From assembly GCA_020650975.1 (NCBI GenBank), contig JAIPMN010018287.1, forward strand, positions 1-20,544: DNA of 20,544 nucleotides, in the 5' to 3' direction. The notes beneath the pieces are model-generated. The model made no database searches and was not told the origin of the DNA. It saw only the letters and a program-made list of their open reading frames with translations. The position numbers and the translations under genes are program-made. Shown here piece after piece: positions 18,801 through 20,544 of the stretch (position 1 is its first letter; each line of letters begins with the position of its first letter). This stretch comes from Apostichopus californicus. Its lineage: Eukaryota; Echinodermata; Holothuroidea; Aspidochirotida; Stichopodidae.

Positions 18801-19774
18801 GTGATCTGATGATGTATTACTTAATTATCAGGGTTCAAAGTAATTTATGATCCACAGAGTAAAGTGGCCTGCTGAGATTATAGAAACTTGAGATTATAGA
18901 AGCTTGAAAAATTATTGTACCCGAACCTAACTTACAGAATACAGACTGTCTCCCTCTATTTGTCTTAAAAAAAAATCTAAATTATCGACATGGACAGCAA
19001 AAGTCAAAAGTGACACTTGTAATCTTAGATTGATTATGAGTATTCAATGAGCAATACATTTATTATGTTTGGTGAAGGAAATTTGTTTTGTGGTGGCAAT
19101 GTATTTAGTTAGTTATTTATTAAACATTAGCTTTGTATCCTCTCACAAAGATAGTCTAAATCTAGTACTACCTGGTGTTCCTTCTTCACACGTTGGAAGA
19201 TGTTCTGACCTCTTCACAAAAGCCTAATACTTGTCATCCAATGACTTGCAAAACCGTCTTTGACTGACCGTTTAGTGACAGAGCAAGATAACCTTTCTAA
19301 AATGATTTTTTATTTTTTTATTTTTTATTTTTTATTTTTTATATTTTTTATATTTTTTATATTTTTTATATTTTTTATATTTTTTATATTTTTTATATTT
19401 TTTATATTTTTTATATTTTTTATATTTTTTATACTTTTTATATTTTTTATATTTTTTATATTTATATTTTTATATTTTTATATTTTTTATATTTTTAATA
19501 TTTTTATTTTTTATATTTTTATAGTTTTATATTTATATATTTATATATTTTTTATATTTTTTAAATACATTTTTATTTTCTAATGTTAGATGGGAAAGAT
19601 TAGCAATGCCTGGGATGATTTGAATTTAGCTATAGAGTTGGAGCCTCAGATGTTAGATGCCTACTGGCACAGACACCTGCTCTACCTGTTGAAGGATAAA
19701 CCTCTCAAGGCCCTGGAGGATCTGAATATCATCCTCAGAATCAACAAAGACCACGTAGGAGCTTACAAGTCACG
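734..19774 (+). CDS. TTC6: TTC6-like tetratricopeptide repeat protein gene, 26 internal exons, partial at both ends
   Basis: Joined exons: 734-839, 2057-2168, 3008-3144, 3601-3865, 4495-4780, 5539-5688, 6607-6767, 7247-7332, 7537-7761, 8139-8330, 8841-9014, 9561-9719, 10776-11038, 11592-11758, 12128-12197, 12937-13111, 13741-13804, 14070-14142, 14385-14412, 15024-15079, 15830-15886, 16786-16863, 17578-17733, 18095-18185, 18612-18710, 19590-19774. The sum is 3615 nt, or 1204 codons with no stop; every junction is GT-AG and in phase. Residues 1-1110 are mostly charged and Ser/Pro-rich, probably disordered. TPR1 is at residues 1131-1164 with consensus G8, Y11, A20, L24, A27 and P32; TPR2 is at 1165-1198; TPR3 starts at 1199. 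TPRs are helical protein-protein interaction scaffolds, so an adaptor role is likely, but the partner and location are unknown. The family name rests on recalled architecture and motifs; another large TPR protein remains possible. First and last exons lie outside the window. Confidence 0.6.
1484..1902. mobile_element. Non-autonomous hAT-like element with 8-bp target duplication
   Basis: The left end reads cagtggggtaggagcc; the right end, read in reverse, is caggggcataggaagc. They align as imperfect terminal inverted repeats. The flanks ctgctagc (1476-1483) and ctgcaagc (1903-1910) match at 7 of 8 positions, the 8-bp duplication expected of hAT transposases. Subterminal runs of G and C (gggggcacatgccccccc near 1502) are also seen in the element at 19889. 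No coding capacity. Confidence 0.75.
1946..2019. repeat. 37-bp tandem duplication
   Basis: taaataatattcatc, then gctgtgagtggtag, occurs at 1951 and again at 1988 with one clear difference (cgctg versus cactg). A simple local duplication about 40 bases before the exon 2 acceptor. Confidence 0.85.
2057..2168 (+). CDS. TTC6-like gene, exon 2
   Basis: Acceptor cttacatttag, donor g|gtaatt. It enters in phase 0 and leaves in phase 1, with 37 full codons (VQEGVPTYNPIDKG, then PQLPRTKKLPFSKDLSISVD). A second AG six bases downstream (gtgcag, ending 2062) is also in frame and would drop only the first two residues. Proline- and lysine-rich linker with no recognised domain. Confidence 0.82.
2331..2440 (-). 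mobile_element. Possible 3' end of a LINE (minus strand)
   Basis: On the minus strand an aataaa is followed at once by gaaattgaaaattgaaatt, the kind of short-repeat tail carried by some CR1/L2-type LINEs, with AT-rich 3'-UTR-like sequence before it. No reverse transcriptase motif was found nearby, so this rests on tail structure alone. Confidence 0.3.
2546..2757. repeat. Minisatellite, nine copies of a 23-bp unit
   Basis: Units built around gttgatttgtttccattc are spaced by exactly 23 bases at anchors 2584, 2607, 2630, 2653, 2676, 2699, 2722 and 2745, plus one copy at 2555 offset by a 6-base insertion. On the minus strand all three frames of the unit lack stops, producing spurious repetitive open frames. 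Confidence 0.93.
3008..3144 (+). CDS. TTC6-like gene, exon 3
   Basis: Acceptor gatttattttag, donor gag|gtttgc. The exon completes the Asp codon from exon 2 and adds 45 codons, ending in phase 0. It contains STTDITDLNVMMQGKP followed by an acidic AAEEEEIAAIQE that looks helical. No domain recognised. Phase agreement on both sides is the main support. Confidence 0.82.
3145..3600 (+). other. Intron 3
   Basis: Only notable content is a G-rich tract at 3247-3276 (runs of 5, 3, 9 and 4 G) that could fold as a G-quadruplex. Nothing else recognised. Confidence 0.75.
3601..3865 (+). CDS. TTC6-like gene, exon 4
   Basis: Acceptor cttccctgtcag, donor t|gtaatt. It has 88 codons plus one base. The segment AIDAELKDLMDLATPSNES can form an amphipathic helix; basic patches include ARPAIKKP and, at the end, SARKKVK. 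The open frame extends about 80 bases upstream of the acceptor, but that part has no coding character. Confidence 0.83.
3866..4494 (+). other. Intron 4
   Basis: AT-rich with no repeat or coding signal. One sequence, tgacctctgaccc at 4041-4053, matches a DR1 nuclear-receptor half-site pair; this is probably chance. Confidence 0.75.
4495..4780 (+). CDS. TTC6-like gene, exon 5, with 3' end copied in a downstream tandem array
   Basis: Acceptor ttttaccgtcctag at 4494, donor aa|gtgagt at 4781, phase 1 in and phase 2 out. This is the largest exon seen (286 nt). The product is very Ser-rich (SATPSGNRPTSRSK, SGSASSAGSKKS) with an acidic stretch around GSDDESYTSED, typical of a disordered and possibly phosphorylated tail. 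It ends with a short predicted helix SVQELLAEAQDI and then SSPDSVPLHK. The acceptor is a tandem tagcag, so use of the AG at 4497 would remove one Ala. The last 30 or so bases and the donor are repeated five more times in the next intron. Confidence 0.85.
4747..5492. repeat. 137-bp tandem array copying the 3' end of exon 5 and its donor
   Basis: Six copies; the gtgagt donor motif recurs at 4781, 4888, 5025, 5162, 5300 and 5437 (steps 107, 137, 137, 138, 137). Copy 1 is the true exon 5 end and lacks about 30 bases around aagcttaaag. Copies 2-5 are full length; copy 6 is cut short near 5492. Each copy keeps ctag, then 24 bases corresponding to the last 24 coding bases of exon 5, then gtgagt (cgtgagt in copy 4). 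Most of intron 5 is this array. Confidence 0.93.
4781..5538 (+). other. Intron 5
   Basis: Almost entirely the 137-bp array; only 5493-5538 is outside it, with a normal acceptor tract. Reading through the first donor gives aag tga, an immediate stop. Confidence 0.85.
5539..5688 (+). CDS. TTC6-like gene, exon 6
   Basis: Acceptor ttattctttgcag, donor aa|gtaagt, phase 2 in and out, 150 nt. It is strongly basic at the start (RKLDRKESQMKKGKKSG) and ends in a helix-forming motif RSVDDIIASLKATKQG that resembles SVQELLAEAQDI of exon 5. Probable disordered region with a short helical interaction motif; no domain assigned. Confidence 0.87.
5689..6606 (+). other. Intron 6
   Basis: 918 bases of AT-rich sequence. 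I see no repeat family, RNA gene or further exon. Short open frames at 6359-6562 and antisense at 6554-6814 have no coding character. Confidence 0.75.
6607..6767 (+). CDS. TTC6-like gene, exon 7
   Basis: Acceptor aattttttcag, donor g|gtaagt, phase 2 in and phase 1 out, 53 full codons. It starts with a likely amphipathic helix (EADMKIQEIMNRVMKRG) and then a highly acidic run with many Glu and Asp (VEDEGEEKDEEKEG). The intron upstream contains no competing exon. Confidence 0.87.
6768..7246 (+). other. Intron 7
   Basis: AT-rich, with a C-rich patch near 7077-7090. Nothing recognised. Confidence 0.75.
7247..7332 (+). CDS. TTC6-like gene, exon 8
   Basis: Acceptor caatttatcag, donor gag|gtaagc, phase 1 in and phase 0 out, 28 full codons including AISITDDGDYSDIAITLSRP. 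Small acidic linker exon. The acceptor tract is moderate; the exon is supported by phase on both sides and by the strong donor. Confidence 0.8.
7537..7761 (+). CDS. TTC6-like gene, exon 9
   Basis: Acceptor tract of nine T then atcaag, donor agg|gtaaat, exactly 75 codons in phase 0. The C-terminal half carries SVLDAVKMLNTIQPEEIDLE, a predicted amphipathic helix similar in spacing to those in exons 5 and 6. The first half is Thr/Glu-rich. Confidence 0.83.
7762..8138 (+). other. Intron 9
   Basis: AT-rich, nothing recognised. Confidence 0.75.
8139..8330 (+). CDS. TTC6-like gene, exon 10
   Basis: Acceptor ttttcatccgtccag, donor gag|gtatga, 64 codons in phase 0. It contains MPQHVYYEDIVKVEG, a Lys/Glu helix (EKLQSKESAIEQKKS) and a Ser-rich end with FLSTWTPSDKPERE. 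No domain recognised. Confidence 0.83.
8331..8840 (+). other. Intron 10
   Basis: Contains G-rich patches at 8413-8424, 8504-8511 and 8630-8676, the last with several G runs but long loops. No transposon ends or coding signal found. Confidence 0.7.
8841..9014 (+). CDS. TTC6-like gene, exon 11
   Basis: Acceptor after a T-rich tract at atgaag (8840), donor atg|gtgaga, 58 codons in phase 0. The acceptor is a tandem aagaag, so the exon may start three bases later, losing one Lys. The product is unusually rich in His, Met, Ser and basic residues (MATRMHHTPSRYK). An overlapping open frame starting at 8798 does not fit the flanking phases. Confidence 0.75.
9015..9560 (+). other. Intron 11
   Basis: AT-rich, nothing recognised. 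Confidence 0.75.
9561..9719 (+). CDS. TTC6-like gene, exon 12
   Basis: Acceptor gtctcttacag, donor atg|gtaagt, 53 codons in phase 0. The product has a long predicted helix, VMSAAAKRILSELEEQEP and then ETRLHVWQEKAEQM, more structured than the preceding Ser-rich exons and possibly coiled-coil. Confidence 0.87.
10054..10444. mobile_element. Non-autonomous hAT element (Charlie-like ends), 391 bp
   Basis: The left end is cagtggttctcgaagtgg and the right end ends ttgggggaccactg. Read inward, both start CAGTGGT, the hAT/Charlie-type terminus. Flanks agttaggg (10046-10053) and agtaagag (10445-10452) match at 6 of 8, fitting a decayed 8-bp target duplication. The interior is G-rich and non-coding. 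Confidence 0.78.
10360..10383 (+). other. G-quadruplex candidate inside the hAT element
   Basis: Four G runs of 4, 5, 5 and 6 separated by A, TA and A, a strong short-loop pattern on the sense strand of the intron. Confidence 0.6.
10776..11038 (+). CDS. TTC6-like gene, exon 13 (YWTPAPPK motif)
   Basis: Acceptor ttactcgacag, donor ag|gtgaag, 87 codons plus two bases. It encodes SRLYWTPAPPKMNLPASVIG and then ENLFPRFQGALL, a proline- and aromatic-rich segment that reads as a constrained motif, not random linker, and is one reason for the TTC6 call. It is followed by an acidic stretch (GDDSDDDVEVDLALNEEEE). Confidence 0.88.
11039..11591 (+). other. Intron 13
   Basis: AT-rich, nothing recognised. 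Confidence 0.75.
11592..11758 (+). CDS. TTC6-like gene, exon 14
   Basis: Acceptor ctccttgtcag, donor g|gtgata, phase 2 in and phase 1 out, 55 full codons. Begins RLIVRRNVSAEDLTELTK; the middle is FKGDKRIWLDSSAS and the end is Pro/Thr-rich. The donor (gtgata) is weaker than its neighbours. Confidence 0.82.
11759..12127 (+). other. Intron 14
   Basis: Contains ccccc, tttttt and a run of 12 G at 11860-11882. Nothing else recognised; the open frame at 11849-12124 has no coding character. Confidence 0.75.
12128..12197 (+). CDS. TTC6-like gene, exon 15
   Basis: Acceptor tttctttataatag, donor ca|gtaagg, phase 1 in and phase 2 out, 22 full codons (DEDNEMRSQTRSSVTIVRPK). Short linker exon accepted because both phases match and the splice sites are good. 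Confidence 0.78.
12198..12936 (+). other. Intron 15
   Basis: Has a G-quadruplex candidate at 12426-12450 (G runs of 7, 4, 5 and 3) and three tandem copies of tcatgaatatt with starts at 12778, 12796 and 12813. Otherwise unremarkable. Confidence 0.75.
12937..13111 (+). CDS. TTC6-like gene, exon 16
   Basis: Acceptor gactctaccag, donor ttg|gtaatt, phase 2 in and phase 0 out, 58 full codons. Contains EEHILFVESDFDSMMQELL followed by a Gln/Lys helix (QQKEQIVKMKQDMLEDK), likely a short coiled coil. An antisense open frame across this exon is its shadow. Confidence 0.86.
13112..13740 (+). other. Intron 16
   Basis: C-rich patch near 13508-13521; otherwise AT-rich with nothing recognised. Confidence 0.75.
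13741..13804 (+). CDS. TTC6-like gene, exon 17
   Basis: Acceptor gattttctttcgctag with a long pyrimidine tract, donor g|gtgagt, 21 codons plus one base (MDPSKEDIESISVADVKPLR). Small exon; the first codon is ATG, but phase and the strong acceptor show it is internal. Confidence 0.82.
14070..14142 (+). CDS. TTC6-like gene, exon 18
   Basis: Acceptor acatcttttccgcag, donor aa|gtaaga, phase 1 in and phase 2 out, 23 full codons including TPTLAERSRAAGLKYVLYPK. Ends with PKMK, the start of a basic patch completed by exon 19. Confidence 0.84.
14274..14291. repeat. TA dinucleotide microsatellite in intron 18
   Basis: About nine TA units in the 242-bp intron 18, followed by ordinary AT-rich sequence. 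Confidence 0.9.
14385..14412 (+). CDS. TTC6-like gene, exon 19 (28-nt micro-exon)
   Basis: Acceptor cccttttattaacag, donor cct|gtaaga. Only 28 nt: one base completes a Lys codon and nine codons follow (KKRKKPLDP). Skipping it would shift the frame, so it is probably constitutive. Together with exon 18 it makes a run of eight basic residues within nine positions, a candidate monopartite nuclear localisation signal. Support is from phase and splice sites only. Confidence 0.72.
14413..15023 (+). other. Intron 19
   Basis: Contains a TA-rich stretch (14607-14634) and a possible tRNA-type SINE remnant (14800-14975). Nothing else recognised. Confidence 0.7.
14800..14975 (+). mobile_element. Possible tRNA-derived SINE remnant
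   Basis: ggttcgaatctc at 14870-14881 and ggttcgaacctc at 14820-14831 resemble RNA polymerase III B boxes; tagttggttag at 14859-14869 resembles an A box but lies directly against the B box. An AT-rich simple tail follows at 14950-14978. The box spacing is wrong for an intact tRNA, so at most this is a rearranged SINE. Confidence 0.3.
15024..15079 (+). CDS. TTC6-like gene, exon 20
   Basis: Acceptor tttttttgccttatag, donor ag|gtaaaa, 18 codons plus two bases (KRLEDIESFLKIPARSLE). Predicted short amphipathic helix. Phase matches exons 19 and 21. Confidence 0.8.
15080..15829 (+). other. Intron 20
   Basis: AT-rich. The only structure is a 29-bp tandem duplication (taaataacttattcctggtc at 15701 and 15730). 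Confidence 0.75.
15698..15755. repeat. 29-bp tandem duplication
   Basis: attaaataacttattcctgg recurs after 29 bases, near-identical, about 75 bases before the exon 21 acceptor. Confidence 0.9.
15830..15886 (+). CDS. TTC6-like gene, exon 21
   Basis: Acceptor atttcgttttcttag, donor ag|gtgagt, phase 2 in and out, 18 full codons within RRHSFEEKRLPLEEEFKMP. Exons 20 to 22 all leave in phase 2 with an AG split, so each junction encodes Arg. Confidence 0.83.
15887..16785 (+). other. Intron 21
   Basis: Holds a degenerate tandem repeat at 16328-16460. Otherwise AT-rich, nothing recognised. Confidence 0.75.
16328..16460. repeat. Degenerate tandem repeat, three copies
   Basis: gtgatt, then a G-rich gggtgta and a ggtggtggca-like block, recurs from 16328, 16366 and 16420 (steps 38 and 54). 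Copies have diverged; on the minus strand they give a spurious open frame. Confidence 0.7.
16786..16863 (+). CDS. TTC6-like gene, exon 22
   Basis: Acceptor cttaatctgcag, donor ag|gtaagc, phase 2 in and out, 25 full codons (SVRFPRRPSLPRALQFDDF then IAKHRD). Basic, proline-containing segment leading to the aromatic exon 23. Confidence 0.84.
16864..17577 (+). other. Intron 22
   Basis: AT-rich, nothing recognised. Confidence 0.75.
17578..17733 (+). CDS. TTC6-like gene, exon 23 (IWDEWFEEVF motif)
   Basis: Acceptor tgtttttatttttacag, donor aa|gtaagt, phase 2 in and out, 51 full codons. Carries TREWVRGIWDEWFEEVFAES, a tryptophan-rich helix that looks conserved and resembles my recollection of TTC6. 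It is followed by an acidic Gly/Ser/Pro linker ending in PVPDEK. Confidence 0.88.
17734..18094 (+). other. Intron 23
   Basis: AT-rich, ending in a strong T-rich acceptor tract. Nothing else recognised. Confidence 0.75.
18095..18185 (+). CDS. TTC6-like gene, exon 24
   Basis: Acceptor tctcttcattcatctag, donor gag|gttagt, phase 2 in and phase 0 out, 30 full codons (RHSIASSAVSVNIDTLEPLL then ANDEDRMVFE). The donor gttagt is non-consensus at +3 but acceptable. Immediately precedes the helical lead-in to the TPR region. Confidence 0.82.
18186..18611 (+). other. Intron 24
   Basis: Less AT-rich than other introns between 18186 and 18470, with an antisense open frame overlapping exon 24. I found no in-phase cassette exon with both splice sites and no transposon ends. 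Confidence 0.65.
18612..18710 (+). CDS. TTC6-like gene, exon 25 (start of TPR region)
   Basis: Acceptor ttccctctatattag, donor aag|gtaagc, 33 codons in phase 0. Begins with a helix (DLHDEVLRLTDELNKAT) and then starts TPR1 at PFDIARRGALYRK. With exon 26 the consensus TPR positions 8 (Gly) and 11 (Tyr) fall here. Confidence 0.88.
18711..19589 (+). other. Intron 25
   Basis: Ordinary AT-rich sequence to about 19300, then the TTTTTTATA array up to the acceptor region. Confidence 0.75.
19303..19566. repeat. AT minisatellite, 9-bp unit (TTTTTTATA)n
   Basis: Long run of near-perfect ttttttata units, degrading at the right end into tatatttttata variants. Because 9 is a multiple of 3 it reads as endless Phe-Phe-Ile on the + strand; this is not a gene. 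It ends about 23 bases before the exon 26 acceptor. Confidence 0.93.
19590..19774 (+). CDS. TTC6-like gene, exon 26 (TPR1 end, TPR2, TPR3 start)
   Basis: Acceptor ttctaatgttag directly behind an AT-rich array, donor cg|gtaaga, 61 codons plus two bases. Completes TPR1 (AWDDLNLAIELEP: A20, L24, A27, P32), encodes TPR2 (Y4, Y11, A20, L24) and starts TPR3 (VGAYKSR). The first codon is ATG, but it falls in the middle of TPR1, so this is not a translation start. The gene continues right of the window. Confidence 0.9.
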
Positions 19775-19796
19775 GTAAGAAGACGATATATTTCTG

Positions 19797-19888
19797 CTTC
19801 TCACAACTTGTAGATCAATCAAGCGAGTCGGGGAGCAAGCTTTTAGCCATGTCGCACCGTTGTTGTGGAACAAGTTATCATCTGAAAT
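19797..19888 (+). mobile_element. LINE ORF2 C-terminal fragment, interrupted by a DNA transposon
   Basis: An open frame reads CRSIKRVGEQAF, then SHVAPLLWNKLSSEI. The pattern G(E/D)xAFSxxAPxLWNxLPxxI is the conserved end of the ORF2 protein downstream of reverse transcriptase in CR1/L2/Rex-type non-LTR retrotransposons. The Pro of LP is Ser here. Only about 30 codons remain, starting just inside the intron, so this is a dead 5'-truncated fragment. Clade assignment is not possible from this piece. Confidence 0.75.
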
Positions 19889-20544
19889 CATAGGCGGCGG
19901 AAGCGGGGGGGTCGGGGGGGACACGTCCCCCCCTAATTTTTGAGTGGGGGGGACGTCCCCCCTAAAAAATCAAACCAAATCAAAATTAAAACCAAACACG
20001 TCGAACCATCAACGCGATGTGAGGAAATATCGGAAAATAGATCCCAAACTTCGTCAAAAAGAAGGAAACACGAGTCAGTATATTTGGAAAATACAAGTAG
20101 TGGCTGTATTGCTAGTTTCCTGACTTCTAGATGAATAGTGAGACTGCGACTGGACTAAACGCAAATGCCAATTTAAGTGACAGCCAAATGACTCAGTCAA
20201 TAATCACTGCTATTTATGTTAGCTGTTCAGCAGAGAATCAACACTATTTTGCGAAGTGTTCGCCGCTAAGTGTAATCTACACTGCATGGCTGAAAAACGA
20301 TCATAAATATATTTGTACGCAAGCTAATATTTATTAAATCTGTAAATTTTTAGACCCTAAGACATCAAAATATTTAGTGCACGAATACACTATTAGGGGT
20401 CGGAAATAGCGATTTCCTGCGATCTGAGGGGTCTATTTACCCAAATTTTTTTAGTACGCTCCGCGCCAACCGATGGTGGCGCTACGCTTAGATAGTGACT
20501 TCGATATCCGTCCCCCCCCTAAAATTATTGGCTTCCGCCGCCAC
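19889..20544. mobile_element. hAT-like element, about 658 bp, inserted in the LINE tail
   Basis: ggcggcggaagc at 19893-19904 is exactly inverted at 20531-20542 (gcttccgccgcc). Adjacent subterminal regions have G and C runs, with a hairpin of gtcccccc against ggggggac around 19925-19954. A second small inverted repeat (gcgcc and ggcgc arms) lies at 20463-20482. The left terminus is probably cataggcggcgg; the right terminus would lie two bases past the window. Open frames at 19940-20134 and 20131-20337 show no transposase motif I can name, so it looks non-autonomous or badly decayed. Confidence 0.75.

Larger units (their letters stand above)
19775..20544 (+). other. Intron 26 (partial)
   Basis: Made up of a LINE ORF2 tail (19797-19888) and a hAT-like element inserted into it (19889 to the window end). 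Confidence 0.75.

Noticed and set aside
19260-19583. 107-codon open frame made of Phe and Ile
   Set aside because: It is the (TTTTTTATA)n array read in a frame that matches its 9-bp period; no coding character outside the repeat.
19940-20337. Two adjacent open frames inside the terminal hAT-like element
   Set aside because: No transposase, zinc finger or catalytic motif could be recognised; they are short and stop early, so I did not call them genes.

Overview
The window is animal nuclear DNA. Small coding exons with GT donors and AG acceptors sit in AT-rich introns of about 0.2 to 1.2 kb, together with minisatellites, microsatellites and pieces of transposons. The protein and the repeat style (hAT-like elements with C-rich and G-rich ends, a LINE tail) suggest a marine invertebrate deuterostome such as an echinoderm. 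That assignment is inference; nothing in the sequence fixes the species.

One gene on the + strand accounts for all the coding signal I can support. I read 26 consecutive internal exons between 734 and 19774. All 26 junction phases agree, giving 1204 uninterrupted codons. Neither the start nor the stop codon is in the window, so the gene runs off both ends. The first 1110 residues or so are low-complexity, charged and Ser/Pro-rich, without a recognised domain. Exons 25 and 26 then encode two tetratricopeptide repeats (TPRs) and the start of a third. This layout, with the motifs YWTPAPPK and EWVRGIWDEWFEEVF, fits my recollection of TTC6 (tetratricopeptide repeat protein 6). I call it TTC6-like with moderate confidence, without a database check.

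Layout: 1-733, upstream intron with a 77-bp tandem array; 734-3865, exons 1-4, with a hAT-like element in intron 1 and a 23-bp minisatellite in intron 2; 4495-5688, exons 5-6, separated by a 137-bp tandem array that has copied the 3' end of exon 5 together with its donor site; 6607-9719, exons 7-12 in ordinary introns; 9720-10775, an intron with a second hAT-like element; 10776-17733, exons 13-23, several of them very short; 18095-19774, exons 24-26, with a 9-bp AT array against the exon 26 acceptor; 19775-20544, an intron with a LINE ORF2 tail interrupted by a third hAT-like element.

I found no second gene, RNA gene, promoter or polyadenylation site that I can defend, and no clearly new biological system. 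The most unusual structures are the exon-5 donor-site array and the nested LINE/hAT insertion.
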